A DNA stretch of 64,000 nucleotides from Variovorax sp. N23 (lineage in GTDB: Bacteria > Pseudomonadota > Gammaproteobacteria > Burkholderiales > Burkholderiaceae_C): NCBI RefSeq assembly GCF_025486315.1, contig NZ_JAOOPY010000008.1, forward strand, positions 62,001 through 126,000. Reading direction: 5' to 3'. This document shows positions 19,329 through 27,746 of this stretch, piece by piece. The notes beneath the pieces are model-generated. The model saw nothing but the letters and a program-made list of their open reading frames with translations. It did not search any database and was not told where the DNA came from. How positions within the stretch are numbered: the first letter of the stretch is position 1; every line of letters begins with the position of its first letter. The position numbers and the translations under genes were made by a program.

Positions 19329-20309
19329 ATGAATGACAAGAAAGTCGATATCGAGGACATGATCGTCCTGGGGGCAGGACAGCTCGGCATGGCCGTCTTG
19401 CGGGCCCTCGCACCCCGCGTTCGCAATGCCAGAACCCCACTCACCGTTGCGGTCGCGCCCGCGACGATCGCCAATCCATCCGAAGAGGACTTGGAACACT
19501 TGTCGGAACTTCGCGGGCTCGGTGCTGAGGTCATCGGCTTCGATCTCGCGAGCGACGGAGAAGCACTGACGGCACTGTTCAAACGATTCAGAACGGTCAT
19601 CAACTGCACGGGATTCGTCGCTGGCCCCGGAACGCAGTTGAAGATCACGCAGGCCGTGCTCGACGCGGGTGTCAGGCGTTATTTCCCTTGGCAGTTCGGC
19701 GTCGACTACGACGTGGTCGGGCAGGGAAGCGGCCAGCCCGTGTTCGATGAGCAGTACGCGGTTCGCAAGGTGCTCCGTGCGCAAACAGCCACCGAATGGG
19801 TGATCGTGTCGACGGGCATGTTCACGAGCTTCCTGTTCGAGCCTGCGTTCGATGTCGTCAATCTCGAGCGTGGCACGGTGCACGGTCTCGGCAGTTGGGA
19901 CACGAAGGTGACGGTGACGACCCCGGAAGACGTTGGCAAGCTGACCACGGAGATTCTGTTGGCGGAGCCACGGATCGTCGATGAGGTCGTGTATGTCGCG
20001 GGGGACACGATCTCGTACGGCCGACTGGCCGACGTGGTCGAACGGGTCACCGGTCGGGCGTTCGAAAAGATCGAGTGGGATATCGACAAGCTGCGCGCAG
20101 ATCTGGCTGCGGCTCCCGACGACGTGATGACCCGCTACCGAGCAGCCTTCGCACTCGGAGCCGGCATGTGGTGGGATCAATCCCTGACCTTCAACACGCG
20201 CCAGGGTCTCGACACAGTGGACGTCGAGTCGTACCTTCTCACGCGTCAGGGCTTGCTCAGTCACCGGCGCGTTGAAAGAGCGGTTCGTCGCGGGGATGAG
20301 CTGGAGTGA
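19329..20309 (+). CDS. NmrA-like / isoflavone reductase-like NAD(P)-binding protein
   Basis: A 326-residue Rossmann-fold protein. IVLGAGQLGMAVLRAL (about residues 12-27) is the GxGxxG dinucleotide site; FRTVINCTGFVAGPG, VRRYFPWQFGVDYDVVG and EWVIVSTGMFTSFLFEP match the NmrA/isoflavone reductase group. These act as atypical short-chain reductases or redox sensors. The start at 19329 has AAGGA eight bases upstream. It is paired with a divergent LysR gene. It sits inside the metallophosphoesterase-bounded island and has lower GC than the flanks. No physiological substrate can be named. Confidence 0.83.
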   Translation: MNDKKVDIEDMIVLGAGQLGMAVLRALAPRVRNARTPLTVAVAPATIANPSEEDLEHLSELRGLGAEVIGFDLASDGEALTALFKRFRTVINCTGFVAGPGTQLKITQAVLDAGVRRYFPWQFGVDYDVVGQGSGQPVFDEQYAVRKVLRAQTATEWVIVSTGMFTSFLFEPAFDVVNLERGTVHGLGSWDTKVTVTTPEDVGKLTTEILLAEPRIVDEVVYVAGDTISYGRLADVVERVTGRAFEKIEWDIDKLRADLAAAPDDVMTRYRAAFALGAGMWWDQSLTFNTRQGLDTVDVESYLLTRQGLLSHRRVERAVRRGDELE

Positions 20310-20426
20310 GATGCTGCACGCGCGCATCCTTGGCGCGGCGTTGATGATTCCGGTGGCCCGTCATCATGGCGGGTCTCGTCATCGGTCGACGGACGAGACA
20401 TTTGGCATCAGCGGTTGCGGCTATCG

Positions 20427-20737
20427 AGGTTGTGGGTGTCGGAGATGAGGGCGATGCGGGGCATGGGCAATCCTGGTGACGCGACGGCGAGCGACACGAC
20501 GGCACCGCGCTAATTGAGCGCACCGTGTTTGGCGAGTCCGTAATGCGTGCTGCGCCCGTTGGCAGACGACTTCACGATCACGCCATTGGCCAGCAGGTCG
20601 TTGATGTCGCGCAGCGCCGTATCGGCAGAGCACTTGGCGATGGCGGCCCACTTGCCCGAACTGAGCTTGTCGTCGAAGCCGTCGAGCAGCTTGATCTGCC
20701 GCTCGTTGAACGACACGCCCGACCCGCGCTGCCAGAT
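20427..20737 (-). pseudogene. Duplicated fragment: 5' end of metallophosphoesterase plus 3' end of Fic gene (copy B)
   Basis: About 310 bp is nearly identical to 16994-17317. From right to left it holds the last roughly 75 codons of the Fic gene (FNERQIKLLDGFDDKLSSGK..., with a six-codon internal deletion relative to copy A), its stop at 20510-20512, the intergenic spacer, and the first 15 or so codons of the phosphoesterase (MPRIALISDTHN), which then stops matching near 20427. Neither gene is complete. A 107-codon open frame reaches 20833 by joining the Fic tail to unrelated sequence. Confidence 0.85.
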
Positions 20738-20782
20738 GTAGAGCGGCTCGAGAGACGAAGGCATGCGGGGATTGCGCTTCGA

Positions 20783-20805
20783 ATCGCCGCATGACGTGCG
20801 GCGAT
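20783..20805. repeat. Perfect inverted repeat / hairpin
   Basis: ATCGCCGCA-TGACG-TGCGGCGAT has perfect 9-bp arms and a 5-base loop. It sits between the broken copy B and the intact copy C of the phosphoesterase, exactly where two duplicated segments meet. It could be a terminator or a recombination scar; no T-run follows. Confidence 0.55.
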
Positions 20806-20855
20806 TAGCCGCAAAGCGCGTGTGCGTTGACAAGGTAAAGGTCGCCGCATCAGGT

Positions 20856-21326
20856 TTATTGCGGCGGCAAAGCCAGCGTGACCAGCCGCGGCGTCACGCG
20901 GCCATCGTCGATCACCAGTTCACCCACCGATATCGGCAAGCTGAACCGACGCGGCCCCGCGCTGCCGGGGTTGATGAACAGCACCCCGTCGCGCTCGACC
21001 ATCGACGGCTTGTGCGAATGGCCTGAGACGACCACCCGCACTTCGGCATCGGCCGGCCCCAGTTGCAGATCAGCGATGTCGTGCACCGCATGCACCGCGA
21101 CGCCGCCCAGCATCACCGTCAGCGACACCGGAATGTCCGCCGCCCAAGGCGCGCTGTCGTTGTTGCCGCGCACCACGCTCACCGGCGCAATCGCCTCCAG
21201 CCGCGCCAGGATGTCCGGCCCGCCGATGTCGCCGCCGTGGACGATCTGGTCGCAACCGGCAAGGAAGGCCAGCGCTTCGGGGCGCAGGAGGTTGTGGGTG
21301 TCGGAGATGAGGGCGATGCGGAGCAT
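20856..21326 (-). CDS. Metallophosphoesterase, copy C
   Basis: A 156-residue intact paralogue of the gene at 16554. Ligand motifs are the same (SDTHN, HGGDIGG, RGNND, SGHSHKP, NPGSAGPRR). By eye 16 of about 155 aligned residues differ, mostly conservative, so both copies have stayed under selection or duplicated recently. It ends with TAA at 20856 in place of the PAPRR tail of copy A. No Fic gene follows upstream; instead two small membrane-protein genes and a helicase do. Function as for copy A. Confidence 0.9.
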   Translation of the reverse strand: MLRIALISDTHNLLRPEALAFLAGCDQIVHGGDIGGPDILARLEAIAPVSVVRGNNDSAPWAADIPVSLTVMLGGVAVHAVHDIADLQLGPADAEVRVVVSGHSHKPSMVERDGVLFINPGSAGPRRFSLPISVGELVIDDGRVTPRLVTLALPPQ

Positions 21327-21404
21327 GGGGGAATTGTGTCGGCGCCGACGCCATCGATCGCAGGTGGCGTGTCGCCTGGACCCCTACTGAAGCTAGCGGC
21401 GCAG

Positions 21405-21842
21405 TTAGAGACGCGGCTTTCCTTCGGACGCACGTCGCAACGCCCAATCGGCCATCAGGAGGCCACAACCGGGACATTTGTCCCAAGTTTCCATCCGCTC
21501 GTTCACCGGGACAGCGCGCCCTTCTTTAATTTCCCAGCTGTGTTTGCACGCGGGACAGGCTGCTTTCTGCTGACTCAGCTTAGACGCCAACAGCGAGCCG
21601 GCCACAGCACCAACTACCGAGCAAAGAAGAAACCACTTGTCGCCATGCCAAGGACTGGCGCCTAGCAACAAAGCAACCGCAGCGCAGGATACGAACCCAC
21701 CTGCAAAACCGACAAAGAGGCGAATGTTTCTCTGGGATCTGTTCGAGCGCGCGCGCGACTTCTGCGTTATGGCCGCATCGGCCAACTCAGGTGTTTCGGC
21801 GGGGAAGGCAGTGGGCTTGGATGACAAGGTGTGTGGCAGCAA
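21405..21842 (-). CDS. Small two-TM protein with C-terminal zinc ribbon
   Basis: Up to 145 residues. Two hydrophobic helices (LFVGFAGGFVSCAAVALLLG and WFLLCSVVGAVAGSLLAS) form a hairpin, followed by a ribbon-like CPACKHSW ... KCPGCGLLMADW pair. The start is uncertain: the longest frame begins with TTG at 21842 (MLPHTLSSKP) and no ATG occurs before the membrane segments. GC is clearly lower than in the chromosomal neighbours. It lies in the mosaic island between a phosphoesterase copy and the nuclease-helicase. Function unknown. Confidence 0.55.
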   Translation of the reverse strand: MLPHTLSSKPTAFPAETPELADAAITQKSRARSNRSQRNIRLFVGFAGGFVSCAAVALLLGASPWHGDKWFLLCSVVGAVAGSLLASKLSQQKAACPACKHSWEIKEGRAVPVNERMETWDKCPGCGLLMADWALRRASEGKPRL

Positions 21843-21852
21843 AAGCTGTCAT

Positions 21853-22098
21853 TCATAGAAGCGACACGGCCAGGAGAAAACCAGCGATCAGCAAACCGTA
21901 GAACGCCATTCCAGCCACTTGTTGTCCGGTTACGGTAACGACTCTCCGACCATCCCGGACGAAACTCAATGCGCCTGCGGCTGCATGAACATTGGATTCG
22001 TTGCCCATCATCGATTCCGACCGCCACGCACCGAAGGACAGTAGGAACACCAGCATCTTGCCGGTCAGTACCAAGAAAATTTCGACAAGCGCTTCCAT
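21853..22098 (-). CDS. Small two-TM protein
   Basis: An 81-residue protein with an N-terminal hydrophobic helix (ALVEIFLVLTGKMLVFLLSF) and a C-terminal one (VAGMAFYGLLIAGFLLAVSLL) around a polar centre (NESNVHAAAGALSFVRDGRRVVTVTGQQ). ATG 22098 is the start. It is 10 bp upstream of the zinc-ribbon membrane gene on the same strand, so the two are probably cotranscribed, and divergent from the nuclease-helicase at 22292. I do not recognise it. Confidence 0.5.
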   Translation of the reverse strand: MEALVEIFLVLTGKMLVFLLSFGAWRSESMMGNESNVHAAAGALSFVRDGRRVVTVTGQQVAGMAFYGLLIAGFLLAVSLL

Positions 22099-22291
22099 CC
22101 AAGTGCTTCCATAGCGAGGGAGTGCGTCACCGCGAGGCTGACTTCAGTCGGAATTTATCAGCCACGTTGCCGCCCGCGTGCGGACGGCACAAAGTCACAT
22201 CCCAGTACGGACAGCGCGCGTTTGCAGGTCTAGTCAGACGGCGCTCAGGCAGGCATGATCGTTTGTAAACAAATGCTGCCTCAGGCAAACC

Positions 22292-24109
22292 ATGGCCGTC
22301 CTCATCCCCTCGTTGAGTGCCAGCGCGTCCCGCATGACCACGGGCGAGCGTCGCTTGGCCGAACGGCTGGAACAGAAGCTCGATAGCGACTACCTGCTCT
22401 GGTACGACGTGCCGGTCGGGCCGAAACGCTCGCACCCCGACTTCATCGTGCTGCACCCGCTGCGCGGGCTGCTCATCCTGGAGGTGAAGGACTGGCGGCT
22501 CGAAACCATCCAGAAGGCCACCCGCGGCATGTGGGAGATCGTGCCCGGCGGCGAACTGAAGTCGGTCAACAACCCCTTCGAGCAGGCGCGGCACTACGCC
22601 GAGGAAGTGGTCGACGCGCTCAAGCGCGACCCGCAACTGGTGCAACCCAGCGGCAAGTGGCAGGGCATGCTGACCTTTCCGTGGAGCTACGGCGTCGTCT
22701 TCAGCCACATCACGCGACGGCAGTTCGAATCCAGCGGACTGCAACACGCCATCGACGGCCACCGCGTGCTGTGCGCCGACGAGATGCAGGAGAGCGCAGA
22801 CCCCGAAGCGCTTCAAAGCCGTCTTTGGGGCATGTTCCCCATGCTCATGCGCGGCGCGCTGACCCTGCCGCAGATCGACCGCGTGCGATGGCTGCTGTTC
22901 CCCGAGGTGCGCGTGAACTCGCAGCGGAGCCTCTTCGACAGCAGCAACGCTGACCAGGACGAAGCGGTCGAACGCGCACTGCCCAGCATCCTGAGCGTGA
23001 TGGACCTGCAGCAGGAGCAACTGGCACGCAGCCTGGGCGACGGCCACCGCGTGATCCACGGCGTGGCCGGCTCGGGCAAGACCATGATCCTCGGCTACCG
23101 CGCCGAATTCCTGGCCCAGGCCGCGAACGCAGCCAAGCCCGTGCTCGTGCTTTGCTACAACGAGCCGCTGGCCGTGAAGCTCGCCTCGGTCATGGAAGCC
23201 AAGGGCCTGACCGAGCGCGTGCACGTGCGCAACTTCCACAAGTGGTGCCGGCAGCAACTCGTCGCCTTTGGCCAGGAACTGCCGCCGCAGAAGATGGCGA
23301 CCGGCGCCAAGATGGATGACATGGTCGACCGCGTGATCCGCGCCGTCGACCGCAAACACATCCCCTCGGGCCAGTACCTCGCCGTGCTCATCGACGAAGG
23401 CCACGACTTCCGCCCCGAATGGCTGAAGCTGGTGACGCAGATGGTCGACCCAAGCACCAACAGCCTGCTGCTGCTGTACGACGACGCGCAGAGCATCTAC
23501 GAGCGCCAGCGCAGCAAGCAGTTCAGCTTCAAGAGCGTCGGCATCCAGGCGCAAGGGCGCACCACGGTGCTGAAGATCAACTACCGCAACACGCGGCAGA
23601 TCCTGCAGACCGCCAGCCAGATCGCGGGCGGCCTGCTCACCGCCGAGAACTCCGAGCAAGGCGAAGACGGCATCCCGCTGCTGTTACCCGTGAGCTGCGG
23701 CCGCGAAGGGCCGGAGCCGATGGTGATCAACCTGCCGACGCTGCACGAGGAAGCCGCGAAGGTGGCCGAGTTGCTGAGTGCGGCGCATCAGGAAGGGCAT
23801 GCGTGGGGCGACATGGCCGTGCTATGTCGGCACCACGACGGGATGGAGGAATGCGCGCGTGCGCTGACGCGTCGCAGATTGCCGCATCAGGTGCGCCACA
23901 GGTCGGGGGATTTCAGGCCACTGGAGGACAGCATCAAGGTGATGACGATGCATGTCAGCAAGGGCTTGGAGTTTCCGATCGTGGCGGTAATGGGGCTCAA
24001 CGAATCGTCTACCAAGCAGGACGACGTGGAAGCGGAAGCGCGGCTGCTTTATGTGGCGGCGACGCGAGCTACACAGAGACTTCTTATTGCGACGACGACG
24101 CCAGCGTGA
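22292..24109 (+). CDS. NERD-domain nuclease fused to UvrD-type helicase
   Basis: A 605-residue protein. Residues about 18-130 are a NERD nuclease-related domain with the PD-(D/E)xK-like core HPDFIVL ... LLILEVKDW. From about 255 comes a superfamily 1 helicase: Walker A GVAGSGKT, Walker B VLIDEGHDF, INYRNTRQI, TMHVSKGLEFPIVAV and LYVAATRATQRL. Such NERD-UvrD proteins are common in defence islands. The last codons and the TGA stop (24107-24109) coincide with the start of a metallophosphoesterase 3'-end fragment, so the C-terminus appears cut by a few residues but all helicase motifs are present. Confidence 0.87.
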   Translation: MAVLIPSLSASASRMTTGERRLAERLEQKLDSDYLLWYDVPVGPKRSHPDFIVLHPLRGLLILEVKDWRLETIQKATRGMWEIVPGGELKSVNNPFEQARHYAEEVVDALKRDPQLVQPSGKWQGMLTFPWSYGVVFSHITRRQFESSGLQHAIDGHRVLCADEMQESADPEALQSRLWGMFPMLMRGALTLPQIDRVRWLLFPEVRVNSQRSLFDSSNADQDEAVERALPSILSVMDLQQEQLARSLGDGHRVIHGVAGSGKTMILGYRAEFLAQAANAAKPVLVLCYNEPLAVKLASVMEAKGLTERVHVRNFHKWCRQQLVAFGQELPPQKMATGAKMDDMVDRVIRAVDRKHIPSGQYLAVLIDEGHDFRPEWLKLVTQMVDPSTNSLLLLYDDAQSIYERQRSKQFSFKSVGIQAQGRTTVLKINYRNTRQILQTASQIAGGLLTAENSEQGEDGIPLLLPVSCGREGPEPMVINLPTLHEEAAKVAELLSAAHQEGHAWGDMAVLCRHHDGMEECARALTRRRLPHQVRHRSGDFRPLEDSIKVMTMHVSKGLEFPIVAVMGLNESSTKQDDVEAEARLLYVAATRATQRLLIATTTPA

Positions 24110-24200
24110 CTGGCCGAGGCGTCACGCGCTCACCGTGAATCAGCAGTTCGCCACCGAGATCGACAAGCTGAGGCAACGCGGCCGCGCGCTCCGGGATTGC
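24100..24200 (-). pseudogene. Metallophosphoesterase 3'-end remnant (copy D)
   Basis: The stretch from GCCAGCGTGAC onward aligns with 16579-16680 of copy A: matching words include GGCCGAGGCGTCAC, CAGTTCGCCACCGAGATCG and GCAAGCTGA-like, ending around GCTCCGGGATTGC. It is the 3' end of the gene only (the PRLVTLA to PGSAG region), in the same orientation as copies A-C, and has decayed. It lies directly between the helicase and the gajA remnant. Confidence 0.75.
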
Positions 24201-24283
24201 TATGGCGAACGAACCGGCGGGCGAATCACGCCGGCATTGCAGACAATCCGATTCGGATCAGAACTAAATGCGAGGAGAAGAAT

Positions 24284-25103
24284 GTGGGGACGATACGGCG
24301 GTTGGTGCTAAAGAATTTCAAGCGCTTTAAGGCGCTCGAACTGGAATTTGATCCAGAGCTGAACATCCTGGTTGGCGGCAACGAAGCCGGCAAGAGTTCG
24401 GTGCTGCAGGCCATAGACATCGTGCTGAGCGCCAGTCGCAGCAAGGTAGAGGGCATCGGACTCGAAGCGCTGTTCAACACCTACTGCATCGCCGAGTTCC
24501 TCGCCGGCGCGAGGAAGATCGCTGAACCCGACGCAGCCGGCCAGCCTGAAAAATCTCAACCCGGGCACCGCCGAGTTTTTCATGAAGGCGCCCGACAACA
24601 ACGTCCTGGAGCTGGCATTGTGCAAGAAGGCGATCCTGGTCGAGGGAGACGCGGAGTTCATCTTGATGGAGGCCCTCTACGAGATCAGCACACCCGGGCG
24701 CAGCCTGGATGCCGACGGCATCCATGTGATCTCGGTCGATGGCACCAGCTTCAAGCGCTACCTCGAACTTGCCAAGCTGCTGGGCATCAAGGTCGCGGTA
24801 ATCCGCGACAACGACAAGGACCATGCAGCCAACTGCGTCGCGAACTACGTAGACCACGTGTCTGCATCCATCCAAGTCTTCGCGGATCCCGACAACGCCC
24901 GCAATACCTTTGAAGTCTGCATGTACCAGGACAACCGGGCCGCCTGCGAAGAGCTGTTCGCGGCGGGCCGCAAAACCCTGAGCGTCGAGGACTACATGCT
25001 GAAGAACAAGACCGATGCCGCGTTCCAGTTGCTGGAGAAGAAGGGCGCCGTGCTGGCAGCCCCGGGCTACATCCAGCAGGCGGTGGCATGGATAAGAGCG
25101 TAG
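24284..25103 (+). pseudogene. GajA/OLD-family ATPase-nuclease with large internal deletion
   Basis: Two pieces in different frames. Piece 1 starts at GTG 24284 (GGAG seven bases before) and reads MGTIRRLVLKNFKRFKALEL then ILVGGNEAGKSSVLQAID, the OLD-family Walker A, up to about 24518. Piece 2, one frame over, resumes near 24519 with LNPTQPASLKNLNPGTAEFF and contains the TOPRIM nuclease core ILVEGDAEFILMEAL and VAVIRDNDKD to the stop at 25103. A full GajA is near 550-600 residues; here the roughly 300 residues between, with the ABC signature and Walker B, are missing. Overlap with the next gene is 16 bp. A shorter protein of the TOPRIM part could start at ATG 24582. Confidence 0.8.
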
Positions 25104-26119
25104 TCTTTGCGGTTGCCGGGTCGGGCAAAACCACCCGCCTTGTCAATGCGCTGGACGAGGCGCGGCGCTTCTTGCTGGTCACGTACACCGAGGCCAACTA
25201 CGACAACCTGCGCGTCAAGGTCATCGAACGCTTCGGCTACCTGCCGCCGAACATCGCTATCTACACCTACTTCCGGTTCCTGCACAGCTTCTGCTATCGG
25301 CCGTTCCTGCGCTCCAAAAAGAACACGCGCGGCATCACCTTCAACACGCCTGAGCGGTTTCCGGTATACCCCCTGACCAATGACCGGCGCTATATGTCGG
25401 CCGGCCGGTGGCTCTACGCGAACCGCCTTGCCAAGTTCATCGAGCAGTCCGGCTTAGTCCCTGCGGTGGTAGCCCGGATCGAAAAGTATTTCGATGTCTT
25501 CTTCGTCGACGAGGTCCAGGATTTCGGTGGGCATGACTTCAACTTCTTGCTGGACATCAGCGCGGCCCAGGTGAACATGAGCTTCGTCGGCGACTTCCAC
25601 CAGCACACCTTCGACACGAGCCGTGACGGCAACGTGAATGCCAACCTGCATGCGAGCTACGACGTCTACAAGAAGAAGTTCGAGCGGGCTCGACTGAAGG
25701 TCGATACCGACAGCCTCAAGCGCAGCCGCCGCTGCAGCAAGAGCGTCTGCGACTTCATCTCCCAGAAGATCGGCATCGACATCCAGGCGCATGACGACCG
25801 CACCAGCATCGTGCGCTTCGAGGACGACCCTGCAGCAGTTGCGGCCGTCTACCGGGATTCTGGGACCGTCAAGCTGTTCTACAAGGAACACCAGAAGTAC
25901 GGCTGCTTCTCCCAGAACTGGGGCGCGTCAAAAGGCATGGACCGCTACGAACACGTGTGCGTGGTGCTGAATCCTGGCAATGTGAAAGCATGGGACGCCG
26001 GTAGCTTTCGTGACATCAATCCAGAGACGCGCAACAAACTATACGTCGCCTGTTCCCGCGCGAGAGGCAACCTTACGTTCGTCCCTGAATCCCTGCTAAA
26101 GGTCTACAAGCGCTCCTGA
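25088..26119 (+). CDS. GajB-like UvrD/Rep-family helicase
   Basis: A 343-residue superfamily 1 helicase beginning MDKSVVFAVAGSGKT (Walker A at residues 8-15), with Walker B FFVDEVQDF, a motif III-like FVGDFHQHTF, KLFYKEHQ and the C-terminal NKLYVACSRARGNLTF. Size and position, overlapping the OLD-nuclease gene by 16 bp, match the helicase partner of Gabija-type systems, though classical GajB is longer (near 490). It seems intact while its gajA partner is broken, so the system as a whole is probably inactive here. GC is lower than average for the window. Confidence 0.82.
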   Translation: MDKSVVFAVAGSGKTTRLVNALDEARRFLLVTYTEANYDNLRVKVIERFGYLPPNIAIYTYFRFLHSFCYRPFLRSKKNTRGITFNTPERFPVYPLTNDRRYMSAGRWLYANRLAKFIEQSGLVPAVVARIEKYFDVFFVDEVQDFGGHDFNFLLDISAAQVNMSFVGDFHQHTFDTSRDGNVNANLHASYDVYKKKFERARLKVDTDSLKRSRRCSKSVCDFISQKIGIDIQAHDDRTSIVRFEDDPAAVAAVYRDSGTVKLFYKEHQKYGCFSQNWGASKGMDRYEHVCVVLNPGNVKAWDAGSFRDINPETRNKLYVACSRARGNLTFVPESLLKVYKRS

Positions 26120-26350
26120 GTACTACGCGCCTCACGAGAGGCGGCGGCTTGGGCGCAGTCGCCGCATCCATCGCGTTGGCGCTCACCACAGGTTGTTAGT
26201 TGCCACGAGCAGACTTTGGCAGCTGGCTGAGCAATGGGAAAGGGGGCACAGCTGTCGTTCGACTCCCTGAGGCCGAACGGCAGCAACCAGTCTGAAGCCG
26301 TCTATCAGAAGCCAGCGAGTACCCACCCGTCCACGCTTTCGCAGGGCGGA
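26120..26350. other. 231-bp right edge of the island
   Basis: No gene. Short GCGGCGGC/GTCGCCGC words and a return toward high GC mark the change from the island to the GntR-controlled operon. No attachment-site repeat or tRNA end is visible. Confidence 0.4.
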
Positions 26351-27043
26351 CTAAACCCGTGCCGCCGTTCGCCTCAACGCCGCCCGAATCGTCGACAACC
26401 CGCGCAGCAAATGCGCATCCAGTTCCTCCAGCATCGCGTTCAGGTCATCCCCAATCGCCAGCTTCAGGAACAGCTGGTGGTTCTCCGCATAGTCCGGCTT
26501 GGGCGTGTGCGTAAGCCGGCACACGGCGAATCCGAGCTGGATCTTTTGCGTCATCTGCTGCCACACGTCGAGCAGCAGGTGGTTGCCGCAGCGTTCGTAG
26601 ACCAGGCCGTGGAAGTGCGCCTCGGCGGCGCTTTCTCGGTTGAGGTCGCGGTTGGCGACGGCCTCGGCCAGGGCTTCGTAGCGGGCGGTCATCTCGGTGC
26701 GAAACGCGGCGTCGCGTTGTGGCCAGAGGCGGATGAAGGCCTGCTTCTCCATGATGCGGCGCACCTCGTACACGTCGCTCATCGTGTTTTCGTCGATGTC
26801 GGCGACGTAGGTGCCGGCGTAGGGGCGGTTCACGACCAGGCCGGTTTCGATGAGCTCGCGGATGGCTTCGCGCAGCAGGCCGCGGCTCACGCCGAACTGG
26901 GTGGCGAAGTGGCTTTCGACCAGCTGGGTGCCGGGCGCGATCTGGCCTGTGAGGATGGCGGTACGCAGGGTCTGGGCGACGTAGTCGCGGCGGGTGGCAG
27001 AAGGCGCGGGTGCGAAGTCGGGGAGAGGGGTATGGGTCGCCAT
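26351..27043 (-). CDS. GntR-family regulator, FCD (FadR) subgroup
   Basis: A 230-residue regulator. The winged helix-turn-helix spans about residues 20-80 (TLRTAILTGQIAPGTQLVES, FGVSRGLLREAIRELIETGL), followed by an all-helical FCD ligand domain (VYEVRRIMEKQAFIRL, EAHFHGLVYERCGN). Its gene is the last of the six-gene operon, 28 bp after the second permease. An NTNGTNNNACNAN-type operator stands upstream of the first gene (31130-31142), so it likely represses the whole operon, itself included. The ligand may be the transported amino acid or its keto acid. Confidence 0.9.
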   Translation of the reverse strand: MATHTPLPDFAPAPSATRRDYVAQTLRTAILTGQIAPGTQLVESHFATQFGVSRGLLREAIRELIETGLVVNRPYAGTYVADIDENTMSDVYEVRRIMEKQAFIRLWPQRDAAFRTEMTARYEALAEAVANRDLNRESAAEAHFHGLVYERCGNHLLLDVWQQMTQKIQLGFAVCRLTHTPKPDYAENHQLFLKLAIGDDLNAMLEELDAHLLRGLSTIRAALRRTAARV

Positions 27044-27071
27044 CAGGGTGAGGTGTTCGTTCGTGTGGCGC

Positions 27072-27740
27072 TCAGGCGCTGCGCAACGCTAAACGTTTTT
27101 CAAGTCGGCCCGCGGCCCAGGCGCCGGGGTAGATGAGCACGAAGTAAATCACGGCCACGGCGGTGAGCATTTCCAGCGGCCGGTACGACACGGCGCTGAG
27201 CGCGCGGCCCTGGTACATCAGCTCGTGCACGGCGATGACGGACGCGACCGAGGTGTTCTTCGCCAGCTCGATACCGCGGTTGGTAAAGGCCGGCAACATG
27301 CGCTTGAGCACCTGCGGCAGCACCACGCGGCGCAGCACCTGCGTGCGCTGCATACCGATGGCGAGCGCGCCTTCCCACTGGCCCTTGGGCAGCGACGCGA
27401 TGCCGCCGCGGAAGATCTCCGAGCAGTACGCCGACGCGTTGAGCGTGAGTCCCAGCAGGGCCGCGACGTAGGGGCTCAGCTGCACGCCGGTGACGATCGG
27501 GAACGCATAGAAGAACCACACCAGCTGGATGAGGATGGGGATGTTGCGGAACAGTTCCATGTAGCCGCGCGCCGCCGCGCCGACCCAGCGGTTGCCCGAC
27601 CGCGCGCCCAGCGCGATGAGCACGCCGACGAGCATCGCCGCCGGAAAGGCCACCGCCCACAGGCCGGCCGTGACGCCCACGCCGCGCAGCAGCACGGGCC
27701 AGTTCTGCAAGACGGCCGAGAAATCCCAGGTGAAGTCCAT
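27072..27740 (-). CDS. Polar amino acid ABC transporter, permease 2
   Basis: A 222-residue HisMQ-type permease. It starts MDFTWDFSAVLQNWPVLLRG, carries several membrane helices and the coupling helix GALAIGMQRTQVLRRVVLPQ. It pairs with the permease at 27747 as a heterodimer, as in glutamate/aspartate GltJK systems. It lies 6 bp after the sister permease gene. Confidence 0.9.
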   Translation of the reverse strand: MDFTWDFSAVLQNWPVLLRGVGVTAGLWAVAFPAAMLVGVLIALGARSGNRWVGAAARGYMELFRNIPILIQLVWFFYAFPIVTGVQLSPYVAALLGLTLNASAYCSEIFRGGIASLPKGQWEGALAIGMQRTQVLRRVVLPQVLKRMLPAFTNRGIELAKNTSVASVIAVHELMYQGRALSAVSYRPLEMLTAVAVIYFVLIYPGAWAAGRLEKRLALRSA

Positions 27741-27746
27741 GGCGGG

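Noticed and set aside
20783-20805. Hairpin read as an integron attC site
   Set aside because: The arms lack the RYYYAAC and GTTRRRY core sites and no integrase gene is near.
24197-24913. Single long frame covering the gajA region as an intact gene
   Set aside because: After the OLD N-terminus it becomes low-complexity out-of-frame sequence; the true C-terminal half is in another frame.
26120-26350. Attachment site or tRNA at the island edge
   Set aside because: No tRNA cloverleaf and no direct repeat with the other edge could be seen.
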